NCBI GenBank assembly: GCA_028285415.1
Contig: JANQPF010000013.1
Span: 145,527 to 209,526 of the forward strand
DNA from: Pseudomonadales bacterium
GTDB lineage: Bacteria; Pseudomonadota; Gammaproteobacteria; Pseudomonadales; Azotimanducaceae
Length of the DNA stretch: 64,000 nt
Reading direction: 5' to 3'
The notes beneath the pieces are model-generated. The model saw nothing but the letters and a program-made list of their open reading frames with translations, made no database searches and was not told the DNA's origin. The translations under genes were made by a program, and so were the position numbers. Of the stretch, positions 19,379 through 29,805 are shown piece by piece. How positions within the stretch are numbered: position 1 is the first letter of the stretch; each line of letters opens with the position of its first letter.

Positions 19379-19756
19379 CTACAGCGTGGATTCGGTATCC
19401 GCCGGCAGCTCCGACCACAGACGCTCGAGTTCGTAAAATGCCCTGGCTTCCTTCTGCATGACGTGCACCACAACATCACCCAGATCCAGCAGCACCCATT
19501 CGTAAGTTTCACGACCTTCGACACCGGCTGCGGGGCATCCGCAATCCTTGGCGGTCGCAATGACCTGATCGACGAGCGCTTTGACATGCCGGTTGGAGGT
19601 GCCGCTGACGAGCACCATGAAATCTGTGATGGGGGTGAGCTTGGTGACATCCAGTGCAATGATGTTCTGCCCTTTGAGATCGTCGAGAGCCGCGACGATG
19701 TGATCACGCAACGACGTTGCGGACTGCTCATTTGAAGAGACGGTGGTTTCGGTCAA
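19379..19756 (-). CDS. rsfS: Ribosomal silencing factor RsfS
   Basis: Binds L14 on the 50S subunit and blocks subunit joining in stationary phase. 125 residues; family motifs LKGQNIIALDV, DFMVLVSGTSNRHVKAL and EWVLLDLGDVVVHVM are present. The N-terminus is about 20 residues longer than E. coli RsfS. It overlaps nadD by 4 nt. Confidence 0.96.
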   Translation of the reverse strand: MTETTVSSNEQSATSLRDHIVAALDDLKGQNIIALDVTKLTPITDFMVLVSGTSNRHVKALVDQVIATAKDCGCPAAGVEGRETYEWVLLDLGDVVVHVMQKEARAFYELERLWSELPADTESTL

Positions 19757-20391
19757 ATAGGATCCTCCTCGCTTTGATAGAGCCTATGGCGCGTAATATA
19801 GGTGCAAACGTCCGCTGCAAGCAAATGTTCCACCGGCTGACCCGCCGCAATCCGCCGCCGTATCTCGCTGGCTGAGATCTCCAGCATCGGCAGCTCCAGG
19901 CGCACAATCTGGCCGAGACTATCCCGCCGCAACGTGTCACATTCATGACGCTCACAGAGCGCGCGCACCTCAGCCGGCTCGTCGCGGCGATCTCCCGGCC
20001 GGTCGACGACGATGAGGTTGCAGTGCTCGAGGAGGTCCTGCCAGCGATGCCAGATCGGCAGGGTGGCAAACGCGTCCTGGCCGAGAATCCAGCACGGCAG
20101 CGCATCCGGGTTGGCTTCACGCACCGATTCGAGCGTGGTGACGGTATAAGATTCTCCGGCTCGCCGTATTTCCATGTCGTCCGGAACGAGCGCCTCGTGC
20201 TCTGCGCAGGCGAGCTCGAGCATTGCCCAGCGGGTTTCGGTGTCGCTCATGGGCAGACCACGATGACCCGGCCGCGCTGCCAGCACCATGCGCACTTCGG
20301 ATAAGGCCAGCGCTCCAACTACCGCCAGCGCCGCATGCGTGTGGCCCAGATGGACCGGATCAAAGGTACCGCCGTAGTATCCGACGAGCAT
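19753..20391 (-). CDS. nadD: Nicotinate-mononucleotide adenylyltransferase NadD
   Basis: Forms deamido-NAD from NaMN and ATP. The nucleotidyltransferase signature GGTFDPVHLGHTHAAL is near the N-terminus and the ISASEIRRRI motif near the C-terminus. 212 residues (213 in E. coli). Downstream of proA by 15 bp, an order found in Pseudomonas-like genomes. Confidence 0.97.
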   Translation of the reverse strand: MLVGYYGGTFDPVHLGHTHAALAVVGALALSEVRMVLAARPGHRGLPMSDTETRWAMLELACAEHEALVPDDMEIRRAGESYTVTTLESVREANPDALPCWILGQDAFATLPIWHRWQDLLEHCNLIVVDRPGDRRDEPAEVRALCERHECDTLRRDSLGQIVRLELPMLEISASEIRRRIAAGQPVEHLLAADVCTYITRHRLYQSEEDPI

Positions 20392-20406
20392 GCGTAAACG
20401 GGTGAA

Positions 20407-21672
20407 TCAGCGGTGGCGGAGATGGCCGTTGCCGTAGACGACGTATTTCTGCGACGTCAGGCCTTCGATGCCCACCGGCCCACGAGCATGAATCTTGTCG
20501 GTGGAAATCCCCACCTCAGCGCCGAGACCAAACTCGAAGCCGTCGGCAAACTGCGTCGACGTATTGACCATGACAGACGCGGAATCAACCTCGGTAATGA
20601 AGCGCCGGGCACGTTGGAAGTCGCTTGTCACAATGGTATCGGTGTGCTGGGAGCTGTACTTGTTGATGTGTGTAATGGCCGCGCTCACGTCGTCGACAAC
20701 CCTCACCGCCAGCGTCGGTCCCAGGTACTCGGCGTACCAGTCGGACTCGGTAGCCGCATCGATACCCGGCAACACGGCGCGGGTGGCGTCACAACCACGC
20801 AGCGCAACGCCGGCTTGGCCGTAGCGGTCCGCAAGATCGGGCAGCAGATCTGCCGCAATCTTCTCGTGAACGAGAAGCGTCTCGAGCGCATTGCACACCG
20901 CGTACTTCTCAACTTTGGAATTGAAAGCGATGTTGGCACCCATCTCGAGATCAGCCGCCTCGTCCACATAGACGTGACAGACCCCGTCGAGGTGTTTGAT
21001 CACCGGGATCATCGAGTCCTGCATGATGCGCTCGATCAGACCCTTGCCGCCGCGAGGCACAATGACGTCGATGTACTCATGCAGCTTCAAGAGCTCACCC
21101 ACCGCAGCGCGGTCGGTGGTGTTGAGGAGCTGCACCGCCGCCTCGGGTAGCCCGGCTTTGCCGAGCCCCGCTGTAACACAGGCACCGATCGCCTGATTCG
21201 ATGCAAACGCTTCGGAGCCGCCCCGCAGAATGCAGGCGTTGCCGGACTTCAATGCCAGGCTGGCCGCGTCCACGGTGACGTTGGGGCGGGACTCGTAAAT
21301 CATGGCAATCACACCCAGCGGCACACGCATCTTGCCAACCTGGATGCCTGAGGGTTGATAGCTGAGATCGGTCACTTCGCCAATCGGATCACGGAGACTG
21401 TCGACCTGCAGGATACCTTCGATCATCCGGTCGATGCCGCGGTCGTCGAGCAACAGGCGATCGATCAGCGGCTGGTCGATCCCGCGGGATTCCGCGTTGC
21501 CCATGTCCTCGGCGTTGGCCGCTTTGATGGACTCCCGCGCCTCGTCGGTCGCCGCCGCGATGGCTTTCAAGGCATCCGACTTGACCTGGGTGCTGGCAGC
21601 AGCCACCACGCGCGACGCCTGCCGCGCGGCTTTGCCAAGCCCGGTAATGTAGGTTGTCAGATCAGCACTCAT
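20407..21672 (-). CDS. proA: Glutamate-5-semialdehyde dehydrogenase ProA
   Basis: NADPH-dependent reductase of glutamyl 5-phosphate in proline synthesis. 421 residues of the aldehyde-dehydrogenase fold; the catalytic Cys lies in [14 protein letters not shown], with the family signatures [16 protein letters not shown] and [19 protein letters not shown]. proB is not in the window. Confidence 0.97.
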   Translation of the reverse strand: MSADLTTYITGLGKAARQASRVVAAASTQVKSDALKAIAAATDEARESIKAANAEDMGNAESRGIDQPLIDRLLLDDRGIDRMIEGILQVDSLRDPIGEVTDLSYQPSGIQVGKMRVPLGVIAMIYESRPNVTVDAASLALKSGNACILRGGSEAFASNQAIGACVTAGLGKAGLPEAAVQLLNTTDRAAVGELLKLHEYIDVIVPRGGKGLIERIMQDSMIPVIKHLDGVCHVYVDEAADLEMGANIAFNSKVEKYAVCNALETLLVHEKIAADLLPDLADRYGQAGVALRGCDATRAVLPGIDAATESDWYAEYLGPTLAVRVVDDVSAAITHINKYSSQHTDTIVTSDFQRARRFITEVDSASVMVNTSTQFADGFEFGLGAEVGISTDKIHARGPVGIEGLTSQKYVVYGNGHLRHR

Positions 21673-21715
21673 GAGGCGCAGTATACGCTAAATTCAGGCC
21701 GGCCAACCCGGGCGG

Positions 21716-22321
21716 CTACTCCTGAAACTTGCTGACGATGCGGGAGAGCTCCGTCAGACGCTCTTTCGGCCAGCGCATCTGCAGGAGCGCCTGTTTGATC
21801 TCGGGCTCAATGGGTAAGAGCTCCGCCAGGCGAAAGCTCACTGATCGCGCTTCGTTGAAATCCACGCTGAGGTTCAGCCGCTGCACGAGCGGGTGGTTGG
21901 TGAGCTCCTTCAGCACATCCACCAGCCGGTCGTGTTCGGGAAGAAGCTCGCCAGCGCCCTCTTCAGGCAGAAACTCGACCTCACCCAGCAGCAGATGGTC
22001 AGCCTGCTCGCGCGTTGCACGTACGCGGAATTTGCGCCGGCCTTCGGCCACGATGCCAAGCAGGCCATTGTCCGCCTGGTTGAAGTCTACAATGTGCGCT
22101 TCGGTACCCACGCCAAAGCAGTCCGGCTGACTGGCATTTGCCTCCAGACGCGCCTCCGCACCGCTGCGGATGAGCACCACGCCGAAACCGGTCTGCTCGC
22201 GCATACAACGCCCGACCATGTCCACATAGCGCGGTTCGAAGATGCGCAGCGGCAGCACGCCGCCGGGAAAAAGCACCGAGCGCAGGGGAAACAGCGGAAT
22301 TTCGACAACGGAATCAGCCAT
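21716..22321 (-). CDS. LON peptidase substrate-binding domain protein
   Basis: A 201-residue stand-alone Lon N-terminal (PUA-like) domain: IPLFPLRSVLFPGGVLPLRI then FEPRYVDMVGRCM, followed by an alpha-helical half. There is no ATPase or protease part. Such proteins are common in proteobacteria but their role is not established. Sits 9 bp after the amidase gene and 43 bp before proA. Confidence 0.93.
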   Translation of the reverse strand: MADSVVEIPLFPLRSVLFPGGVLPLRIFEPRYVDMVGRCMREQTGFGVVLIRSGAEARLEANASQPDCFGVGTEAHIVDFNQADNGLLGIVAEGRRKFRVRATREQADHLLLGEVEFLPEEGAGELLPEHDRLVDVLKELTNHPLVQRLNLSVDFNEARSVSFRLAELLPIEPEIKQALLQMRWPKERLTELSRIVSKFQE

Positions 22322-22330
22322 GGCAACAGG

Positions 22331-23857
22331 CTAACCGATAGGCGCCTTTTTGTCCGCCCACGGCTGCGCTTCTTCCAACTCGTAGGCGAGCTCCAAGAGC
22401 GTTCGTTCTTCACCGTACTTCGCCATGAACATACTGCCAATCGGCAGTCCATCCGCACTCCAGGAGAGGGGGAGCGAAATGGCGGGCGTACCCATCGCGT
22501 TAGCCAGAGGCGTGTAGGCGACATAGTCGAAGGTGCGCGCTTTGAGCACCTCCGGGTCTACCGTCGGACCCTGCTCACCGATGCGCGGCGCTGTCGAAGA
22601 CAGCACCGGCGTCAGCCAGGCGTCATAGCCCGACATGAATTCGGTCACCGTCTCGTTGACCGCGCTGAATACGCGCTGGACGTTGGCGAGGCTTTCCTCA
22701 CCCCGGGTCGCAAAGTGATCCGCGAGGTACAGCGTCCAGGGCTCGAGCAGGTTTCCGAGCTCACTTTCCGGCACGCCGGCAGCAAGCAGATTGTTACGGA
22801 TTCCCCACGCGCCCTGCGACCACAGGTCCAGAAACGCGTCTTCAAAAGCTTTCCCGTCGTATGCGGGCGCCGCTTCTACAACCTCGTGGCCGAGGCTCTG
22901 ACAGAGCTCGGCAACCTGACGCTGGGCAGCCGCCACATTCTCATCGGGTTCGGTGCCTTTTGCCGACGTGGTCGAGAAAGCAATCCGCAGCTTCTTACGC
23001 GAGGGGATGCCCACGTAGCCGACTTCACCAAGGCCAACCCCGCCACCACCGCCTTCACCCGCTGCCAGCAACAGCGCGTTGTCGCGCACCGTACGACTCA
23101 CCGCATGGCGCACCGATATCTGCGTGAGTTCCGTATCTGCCTGCTCTCCGACCATGCGCCCGCGGCTGGTTTTCAGACCAACCAGGCCGCAACACGATGC
23201 GGGAATACGAATTGAGCCGCCGCCGTCGCTCGCCTGCGCTGCGGGCACAATACCGGCGGCTACCGCCGCGGCCGCCCCGCCGCTGCTGCCGCCGCTCGAA
23301 TGATCCGTGTTCCAGGGATTGCGGCACGGACCCAGCGCCAGCGATTCGGTGGTACCGATCAGGCCGAACTCCGGCGTGTTGGACTTGCCGATGATGTTGA
23401 CCCCGGCAAATCTGAGGGCCTGCACCAGCGGTGCATCCGCCTCGGCCACGTTGTCCAGGAACGCGCGGCTGCCATAGCTGGTGCGCACACCGCCGACGTC
23501 CGTGAGATCCTTGATCAGATAAGGCACACCTTTCAACAGCCCTTCGGCGCTGGCGTTTGCCGCCTGTTCGCGTGCGGCGTCGTACATCGGCGTGACGATG
23601 GCGTTAATTTTGTCGTTGACGGCCTCGGCCCGATCGATCGCCGCGTTGACCAGCTCCAGCGCGCTGACCTCACCGCGAGAGAGCATCATCGCCTGACCCA
23701 ACGCATCTGCATCCGCCGGGTTCGTGACCACAGGCGCTGATGACTCCGGCGCGTCGCAACCCGTCAGCGCCAGCACCGCTGCACCCTGTGCGCTACGCGA
23801 CAGGAACGTACGGCGGCTGACGCCATAACTTGCGGTTGTTCTTTTGTTTATCGGCAC
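22331..23857 (-). CDS. Tat-exported lipoprotein amidase (amidase-signature family)
   Basis: A 508-residue amidase-signature hydrolase. The N-terminus has a twin-arginine motif SRRTFL (Arg15-Arg16) and a perfect lipobox LTGC (Cys34), so it should be exported folded and lipidated. The Ser-cisSer-Lys triad is visible: Lys116 (YLIKDLTDVGG), Ser192 in HSSGGSSGGAA and nucleophile Ser215 in DGGGSIRIPAS. The natural substrate is unknown; envelope amides or peptides are possible. It diverges from the hydrolase gene at 23933. Confidence 0.93.
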   Translation of the reverse strand: MPINKRTTASYGVSRRTFLSRSAQGAAVLALTGCDAPESSAPVVTNPADADALGQAMMLSRGEVSALELVNAAIDRAEAVNDKINAIVTPMYDAAREQAANASAEGLLKGVPYLIKDLTDVGGVRTSYGSRAFLDNVAEADAPLVQALRFAGVNIIGKSNTPEFGLIGTTESLALGPCRNPWNTDHSSGGSSGGAAAAVAAGIVPAAQASDGGGSIRIPASCCGLVGLKTSRGRMVGEQADTELTQISVRHAVSRTVRDNALLLAAGEGGGGGVGLGEVGYVGIPSRKKLRIAFSTTSAKGTEPDENVAAAQRQVAELCQSLGHEVVEAAPAYDGKAFEDAFLDLWSQGAWGIRNNLLAAGVPESELGNLLEPWTLYLADHFATRGEESLANVQRVFSAVNETVTEFMSGYDAWLTPVLSSTAPRIGEQGPTVDPEVLKARTFDYVAYTPLANAMGTPAISLPLSWSADGLPIGSMFMAKYGEERTLLELAYELEEAQPWADKKAPIG

Positions 23858-23932
23858 AGTTCTTCCCCTCTAATCCGGCTGACCGCCCATGTATACTCGC
23901 CCCACGATACGCCGTCAGACACAGGTACCTCC

Positions 23933-24694
23933 ATGCTAGAAGGTTTCGACTCACGCGCTTTCTCTGCGCCGATCGGCACAGGTGATGCCGTGACCCACGA
24001 CGTATACAGCAAAGGGGACGCATCCCGATGCGTGGTCATCATACAGGAACTGCCGGGTATCGGACCCGAGACCATCAGCCTTGCCAACACCTTCGTCGAG
24101 CGGGGTTTTCGCGCCGTGCTCCCGCATCTCTTTGGCCCGCTGGGACGCGTTTCCATGCTTGGCAACACGGCGCGGGTCTTCTGCATGCGCAAAGAGTTCA
24201 AGCTCTTCAGCGCGAACGAGTCCAGCCCGGTTGTCGACTGGCTGAAGGCGCTGTGCCAGGACCTGCGCGCAGCCCACGGCGCTGAGGCCGTGGGGGTTAT
24301 CGGCATGTGTCTGACCGGCAACTTCGCCATCTCGCTGATGGCCGACGACAGCGTGCTGGCCGGCGTAGCGTCACAGCCGTCCATGCCGCTCTTCAAGCAG
24401 GACGCTTTGCACATGACCGACGCTGAAGCGGACGCAGCACGTGCTCGTCTGGACGAGCACGGACCGATGATGGCGCTGCGGTTCACTGAAGACCCGCTTT
24501 GCACGGGGCGTAAGTTCAAAGCCATCAGCGAGCGTTTCAACGACGACAAGGAGCGCGTCCGCTTGGTTGAGCTGCCGGGCAAGGGACATTCCGTGCTGAC
24601 GCTGGACCTCATTCAGGGCGGAGAACCGGCGGCGCAGGCGCTCGAAGACGTGCTCGCTTACTTCACGGACAAGCTCGGGGCCGATCCGGCATAA
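23933..24694 (+). CDS. Dienelactone hydrolase family protein
   Basis: Alpha/beta-hydrolase of the dienelactone hydrolase group, 253 residues. Nucleophile Cys126 lies in the elbow GVIGMCLTGNF (121-131), with Glu39 (IIQELPGIG) and His219 (LPGKGHSVLTLD) where the family has its Glu and catalytic His. The substrate is unknown; no aromatic-degradation genes are nearby. It ends 7 bp before uppP and is probably co-transcribed with it. Confidence 0.88.
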   Translation: MLEGFDSRAFSAPIGTGDAVTHDVYSKGDASRCVVIIQELPGIGPETISLANTFVERGFRAVLPHLFGPLGRVSMLGNTARVFCMRKEFKLFSANESSPVVDWLKALCQDLRAAHGAEAVGVIGMCLTGNFAISLMADDSVLAGVASQPSMPLFKQDALHMTDAEADAARARLDEHGPMMALRFTEDPLCTGRKFKAISERFNDDKERVRLVELPGKGHSVLTLDLIQGGEPAAQALEDVLAYFTDKLGADPA

Positions 24695-24701
24695 ACCGTT
24701 G

Positions 24702-25496
24702 ATGGACTGGCTGCAGATCATCGTCCTGAGTCTCATCCAGGGCATCACCGAATTCCTGCCCATCTCGAGCTCCGCGCATCTCGTGCTGCCGAGCCTGCTG
24801 ACCGAATGGCCCGATCAGGGCCTGGCGTTCGACGTCGGTGTGCACTTCGGAACGCTCGTGGCGGTCATCATCTACTTCCGGGTTGAGCTCACGCGTATGG
24901 CAGGCGCCGTCATCAGCCTGCCCCGACAGCGCACGATGACGCCTGACCTCGACCTCGTGCTGAAGCTCGGCATCGCGACGCTGCCCGTCGCCATCGTGGG
25001 CTTCATCGGCAAAGACTTCGTCGAAAACAACCTGCGCACCCTTCCGGTCATTGCCTTCGCAACCATCGGTTTCGGCCTGCTGCTGTGGTATGCCGACCGC
25101 CGCCCCGGAGACGGGGAGCGGGTCGGCTGGAATCAGGCAGGGCTGATTGGTCTGGCGCAGGTGCTGGCACTCGTCCCCGGCACCTCGCGATCCGGCATCA
25201 CCATCACCGCTGCACTGCTGGCCGGTTTGAGCCGCACCACCGCGGCCAGATTCTCCTTTCTGCTCGCCATTCCTACGATTGCGGGCGCCCAGCTTCTGCT
25301 GACGCTGGATCTAGCGGCGCAACCCGAAGATCGCGTGTTTGCACACTTGTTGTCGGGTGCAATCCTGTCCGGAGCGTCGGCTTATCTCTGCATCCACTAT
25401 TTCATCGCGCTGGTAGAACGCACCGGCATGCTGCCGTACGTCATTTATCGGCTGGTGCTCGGCGCGATCCTGCTGAGCCTGCTTTACGTCTTCTGA
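24702..25496 (+). CDS. uppP: Undecaprenyl-diphosphatase UppP (BacA)
   Basis: Integral-membrane phosphatase that recycles undecaprenyl diphosphate for cell-wall synthesis; overexpression gives bacitracin resistance in other species. 264 residues, about eight membrane spans. The catalytic motifs QGITEFLPISSSAHLVLP (near the N-terminus) and PGTSRSGITITAALLAGLSR are intact. A TTG one codon upstream is possible, but the ATG is preferred. Ends convergent with, and overlapping by 13 bp, the next gene. Confidence 0.96.
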   Translation: MDWLQIIVLSLIQGITEFLPISSSAHLVLPSLLTEWPDQGLAFDVGVHFGTLVAVIIYFRVELTRMAGAVISLPRQRTMTPDLDLVLKLGIATLPVAIVGFIGKDFVENNLRTLPVIAFATIGFGLLLWYADRRPGDGERVGWNQAGLIGLAQVLALVPGTSRSGITITAALLAGLSRTTAARFSFLLAIPTIAGAQLLLTLDLAAQPEDRVFAHLLSGAILSGASAYLCIHYFIALVERTGMLPYVIYRLVLGAILLSLLYVF

Positions 25497-26224
25497 GGAT
25501 TGGCGATAAACGACTGCAGCGTGCGGCGCTGTAGACCATCTGGCGCAAAGTTCTCCGGCATGAGCCAGGCGTCATAGGCTGAGCGCAGCGCCGGCCATTC
25601 TTCGTCGATGATGCTGTACCAGGCGGTATCGCGGGTCCGGCCGCGGTTGATCACGGCACGGCGGAACTGTCCCTCGAAGGTGAACCCGAAACGCGCGGCG
25701 GCTCGGCGCGACGGGGCGTTCAGGGCATCGCACTTCCATTCGTAGCGACGGTAGCCCAGCGCTTCGAACGCATGTCGAGCAAACAGGTAATTGGCTTCCG
25801 TCGTCACCGGCGAACGGGCAATGGCGGGACCCCAGTAGATGTTGCCAATCTCGATGCTGCGGTGCGCGGGTGTAATCCGCATGAACGCCTGGCGCCCACC
25901 CACCTGTCCCGTGCGCAGGTCAATGACCGCATAGAAGACGTCGCCGCCGTCAGCGGCCCGTTCCAGCCAGCGGTCGAAATCAGACCGGGATGCCGGCGGC
26001 AGGTCGGGCAGATAGCGGAAACGCTCAGCGGCATCGGGCGGGGTCGACGCCGCGTACAATCCGTCGCCGTGCAGCACCGCATCGAGCGGCTCAAGACGAC
26101 AGAACCGGCCCGTCAGCGTGGCGTCTCCGGGCGGCGTCGCTGCGCCCCCCGTGACTTCGGGACCTATCGGCAGGCCGGTTGCGGGATCACGCTCCTGCGG
26201 GACATCAAACGGCAGCTCCGTCAT
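25484..26224 (-). CDS. GNAT family N-acetyltransferase
   Basis: A 246-residue RimJ/RimL-like acetyltransferase: LTGRFCRLEPLDAVLHGDGL start, a central VGGRQAFMRITPAHRSIEIG core with NIYWGPAIARSPVTTEA, and the RYEWKCDALNAPSRRAAARF segment typical of the group. The frame stays open a further 390 nt upstream, but that part lies over ssb and reads as low-complexity out-of-frame translation, so the ATG at 26224, 23 bp after the ssb stop, is taken as the start. Substrate unknown. Confidence 0.88.
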   Translation of the reverse strand: MTELPFDVPQERDPATGLPIGPEVTGGAATPPGDATLTGRFCRLEPLDAVLHGDGLYAASTPPDAAERFRYLPDLPPASRSDFDRWLERAADGGDVFYAVIDLRTGQVGGRQAFMRITPAHRSIEIGNIYWGPAIARSPVTTEANYLFARHAFEALGYRRYEWKCDALNAPSRRAAARFGFTFEGQFRRAVINRGRTRDTAWYSIIDEEWPALRSAYDAWLMPENFAPDGLQRRTLQSFIANPQKT

Positions 26225-26246
26225 GTCACGCGGAACGTCAGCATGA

Positions 26247-26711
26247 CTAGAATGGGATGTCGTCTTCGAAGTCGGTGTCGTCAGACAGCGTGGGCGCGTT
26301 GTCCGACATGGCCGGTGGCTGATTCGATTCGAAGCCGGAGGGTGCACCCTGGGGCTGCCCCATGCCACCACCGCCGCCGCGGCTGTCGAGCATCTGCAGC
26401 TCGCGCGCCATGATTTCCGTGCGGTACTTCTTGACCCCGTCCTGTTCCCAGCTTGTGGTGCGCAGGCTCCCTTCGATATAGACCTTTGAGCCTTTGCGCA
26501 GATATTCCCCGGCAATCTCTGCCAGGCGCGCAAAACACACGACGTTGTGCCACTCCGTACGTTCCTGCTGCTCGCCGCTGCTGCGGTCGCGCCAGGATTC
26601 TGAAGTGGCCACACTGAAATTCGTCACCGCGCTGCCGCTCTGCGCGTAACGTGTCTCCGGATCGCGCCCCAGATTGCCGATCAGGATGACCTTGTTGATT
26701 CCCCGAGCCAT
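26247..26711 (-). CDS. ssb: Single-stranded DNA-binding protein
   Basis: Tetrameric OB-fold protein for replication and repair. 154 residues: [20 protein letters not shown], the DNA-binding [19 protein letters not shown] region, a Gly/Pro/Gln-rich linker, and the acidic C-terminal tip DDIPF that recruits partner proteins. It diverges from uvrA, as in E. coli. I saw no clear LexA box (CTGT-N8-ACAG) in the 264 bp between the two genes. Confidence 0.98.
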   Translation of the reverse strand: MARGINKVILIGNLGRDPETRYAQSGSAVTNFSVATSESWRDRSSGEQQERTEWHNVVCFARLAEIAGEYLRKGSKVYIEGSLRTTSWEQDGVKKYRTEIMARELQMLDSRGGGGGMGQPQGAPSGFESNQPPAMSDNAPTLSDDTDFEDDIPF

Positions 26712-26975
26712 AGTCCTACTCTGATACTTATTATGTCCGGCAAGTGTAATTCATCTTAAGAACCACCCAAAGAAAAATCGCCGGAGCCGGTGTGAGCGGA
26801 CACCTTTCCCGATACCGGCAACGCGCCAGCGTCGCCGCCCGCACACGCTCGCAACCGCCCGATGTCGGTAGGCTGTCAGTAATGTTTGCGACAAATTCGT
26901 TTCAGAGCCTACCCACGCTTGCCCGTAAAACCCGATCGCGCCAAACTCTCCTGTTCACTTTCCTAGAGACACACG

Positions 26976-29801
26976 TTGGACACGATCTCCGTTCGCGGCG
27001 CCCGCACCCACAACCTGCGCGACATCAACCTCGAAATTCCACGGGACCAGCTGGTCATCGTGACCGGCCTCTCCGGTTCGGGTAAATCGTCCCTGGCCTT
27101 CGATACGCTCTACGCCGAAGGGCAGCGGCGCTACGTCGAGTCGCTGTCCGCCTACGCGCGCCAGTTCCTGTCGATGATGGAGAAACCCGACGTCGACCAC
27201 ATCGAGGGACTCTCGCCGGCGATCTCCATCGAGCAGAAATCGACCTCGCACAATCCGCGCTCGACCGTCGGCACGATCACCGAGATCTACGACTACCTGA
27301 GGCTTCTGTTCGCCCGCGTGGGAGAACCGCGCTGCCCGGATCATGACCTGCCGCTGGCGGCACAAACGGTCAGTCAGATGGTTGATCAGGTCATGGCGCA
27401 GGAAGAGGGAGAGCGCATCATGGTGCTGGCGCCGGTCATCAACGAACGTAAGGGTGAGCACCTCCACGTTTTTCAGGAGCTGCGCAGCAACGGTTTCGTA
27501 CGCGCCCGCGTCGACGGCATTGTGGTCGATCTCGACGCCACGCCGGATCTCGACAAGAACAAAAAGCACACGATCGAAGCGGTTGTGGATCGCCTGCGCA
27601 TCCGTGACGACATCCAGCAGCGCCTTGCAGAGAGTTTCGAGACCGCGCTGCAGCTCACCGACGGCGTAGCGCTGGTGCAGAGCATGGACGACGAAAGCGC
27701 CGAGCCGCTGGTATTTTCCGCACGCTTTGCGTGCCCGACGTGTGGTTATTCGATCCCCGAGCTCGAGCCACGCATGTTCTCATTCAACAATCCGGCCGGC
27801 GCCTGTGAGGCCTGCGACGGGCTGGGCGTGACCAACTTCTTTGATCCGGAGCTGGTCGTCGCCGACACCGAACTCACGCTCGCCGAAGGCGCCATCCGCG
27901 GCTGGGACCGGCGCAACGTCTACTACTTTCACATGTTGAGCTCGCTCGCGGCGCACTACGGCTTCGACGTTGAGGTACCGTTCAAAAAGCTCGCGAAAAA
28001 GCACCAGCAGGCGATTCTCTATGGGAGCGGCCAGACGCGCATCGACTTCAGCTACGCCAATGACCGCGGTGACGTCATCCGCCGGCGCCATCGATTCGAG
28101 GGCGTCATTCCCAACATGGAGCGACGCTACCACGAAACCGACAGCAACATGGTGCGCGAGAACCTGCAGAAGTTTCTACGGGTGGCTGACTGTCCCAGCT
28201 GCCACGGCACGCGCCTGAGAAAGGAGTCGCGCCACGTTTTCATCGGCGCGACCAACCTGCCCGAGATAACCCATGGGTCGGTGGAGGCCACGCTCGACCG
28301 TTTCAAGAAGCTGAAGCTCAAAGGTCAGCGCGCCACCATCGCCGACAAGATCCTCAAGGAGATCATGGCTCGGCTGCAGTTCCTGGTGGACGTCGGCCTC
28401 AACTACCTGACGCTCGACCGGAGCGCGGAGACGCTGTCCGGCGGCGAGGCACAGCGAATCCGCCTCGCCAGTCAAATCGGCGCCGGGCTCGTGGGCGTGA
28501 TGTACATCCTGGACGAACCGTCCATTGGCCTGCACCAGCGCGATAACGAGCGGCTGCTGCGTACCCTCGAGCACCTGCGCGATCTCGGCAACACGGTGCT
28601 CGTGGTCGAGCACGACGAGGAGGCGATACGCGCTGCGGACTACCTCATCGACATCGGTCCGGGTGCGGGTGTGCACGGCGGCAAGATTGTGGCGTCCGGG
28701 GCACTCAAAGACATCATCAGCACCAAAAGCTCGATTACCGGACAGTACCTGTCAGGTAAAAAGACGATTGCCGTGCCAGCGGAGCGCACACCGGTTGACG
28801 CCGACAAGATGCTCACCCTGGCGGGTGCCGCCGGTAACAATCTGCAGGATGTCACCATCAGTATCCCCTGCGGACTGCTGACCTGCGTGACCGGCGTTTC
28901 GGGATCCGGGAAGTCCACGCTCATCAACCACACGCTGTACCCGATTACGGCCACCGCGCTCAACAAAGCGACCACGGTCAAACCCGCGGCCTATGACACC
29001 ATCGACGGCCTCGAGCATCTGGACAAGGTCGTCGACATCGACCAGTCGCCGATCGGTCGCACGCCGCGCTCCAACCCGGCCACCTATACCGGCCTCTTTA
29101 CGCCCATTCGGGAGCTCTTTGCGCAGGTGCAGGAAGCCCGGGCCCGCGGTTACAAACCCGGCCGCTTCAGCTTCAACGTCAAGGGCGGGCGCTGCGAAGC
29201 CTGCCAGGGTGACGGCGTGATCAAGGTGGAGATGCACTTCCTGCCGGACATATACGTACCCTGTGACGTCTGCAAAGGTAAACGCTACAACCGCGAAACC
29301 CTCGACATCCGCTACAAGGGCAAGAACATCCACGAGGTGCTGGACATGACCGTGGAGGAAGCCCGCGAGTTCTTCGACGCGGTGCCGATGCTCGCGCGCA
29401 AGCTGCAGACGCTGATGGACGTGGGGCTTTCCTATATTCGTCTGGGGCAGTCGGCGACGACGCTGTCCGGCGGCGAGGCCCAGCGGGTCAAGCTGTCGCG
29501 GGAGCTCTCCAAGCGTGACACCGGCAGCACGCTGTACATCCTCGATGAGCCGACCACCGGCCTGCATTTTCACGACATTGCGCAACTGCTGGACGTCCTG
29601 CACCGATTACGTGACGACGGCAATACCGTTGTCGTGATCGAGCACAACCTCGATGTCATCAAAACCGCGGACTGGATTGTCGACCTGGGACCGGAAGGCG
29701 GTTCAGGCGGCGGCACGATTGTCGCCACCGGCACGCCCGAGCAGGTGGCCAAGGTGAAGAAGTCGCATACGGGGCGGTTTTTGAAGCAGGCGCTCGCCTG
29801 A
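26976..29801 (+). CDS. uvrA: Excinuclease ABC subunit A
   Basis: Damage-sensing ATPase of nucleotide-excision repair. 941 residues (940 in E. coli). Two ABC modules: Walker [13 protein letters not shown] near the N-terminus and [12 protein letters not shown] in the second half, each with an LSGGEAQR signature; zinc-finger cysteines are seen in [10 protein letters not shown]...CEACDGLG and CEACQGDG...[10 protein letters not shown]. The start is TTG ([16 protein letters not shown] follows directly). Confidence 0.98.
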   Translation: MDTISVRGARTHNLRDINLEIPRDQLVIVTGLSGSGKSSLAFDTLYAEGQRRYVESLSAYARQFLSMMEKPDVDHIEGLSPAISIEQKSTSHNPRSTVGTITEIYDYLRLLFARVGEPRCPDHDLPLAAQTVSQMVDQVMAQEEGERIMVLAPVINERKGEHLHVFQELRSNGFVRARVDGIVVDLDATPDLDKNKKHTIEAVVDRLRIRDDIQQRLAESFETALQLTDGVALVQSMDDESAEPLVFSARFACPTCGYSIPELEPRMFSFNNPAGACEACDGLGVTNFFDPELVVADTELTLAEGAIRGWDRRNVYYFHMLSSLAAHYGFDVEVPFKKLAKKHQQAILYGSGQTRIDFSYANDRGDVIRRRHRFEGVIPNMERRYHETDSNMVRENLQKFLRVADCPSCHGTRLRKESRHVFIGATNLPEITHGSVEATLDRFKKLKLKGQRATIADKILKEIMARLQFLVDVGLNYLTLDRSAETLSGGEAQRIRLASQIGAGLVGVMYILDEPSIGLHQRDNERLLRTLEHLRDLGNTVLVVEHDEEAIRAADYLIDIGPGAGVHGGKIVASGALKDIISTKSSITGQYLSGKKTIAVPAERTPVDADKMLTLAGAAGNNLQDVTISIPCGLLTCVTGVSGSGKSTLINHTLYPITATALNKATTVKPAAYDTIDGLEHLDKVVDIDQSPIGRTPRSNPATYTGLFTPIRELFAQVQEARARGYKPGRFSFNVKGGRCEACQGDGVIKVEMHFLPDIYVPCDVCKGKRYNRETLDIRYKGKNIHEVLDMTVEEAREFFDAVPMLARKLQTLMDVGLSYIRLGQSATTLSGGEAQRVKLSRELSKRDTGSTLYILDEPTTGLHFHDIAQLLDVLHRLRDDGNTVVVIEHNLDVIKTADWIVDLGPEGGSGGGTIVATGTPEQVAKVKKSHTGRFLKQALA

Positions 29802-29805
29802 AGCG

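Noticed and set aside
21893..23215. Long plus-strand open frame opposite the Lon-domain and amidase genes
   Set aside because: Shadow of two well-supported minus-strand genes; no start context or motifs.
26225..26614. Upstream extension of the GNAT gene across ssb
   Set aside because: Overlaps ssb in another frame and reads as low-complexity sequence.
26712..26975. LexA box expected between ssb and uvrA
   Set aside because: No CTGT-N8-ACAG palindrome found by eye in either strand of the 264-bp spacer.
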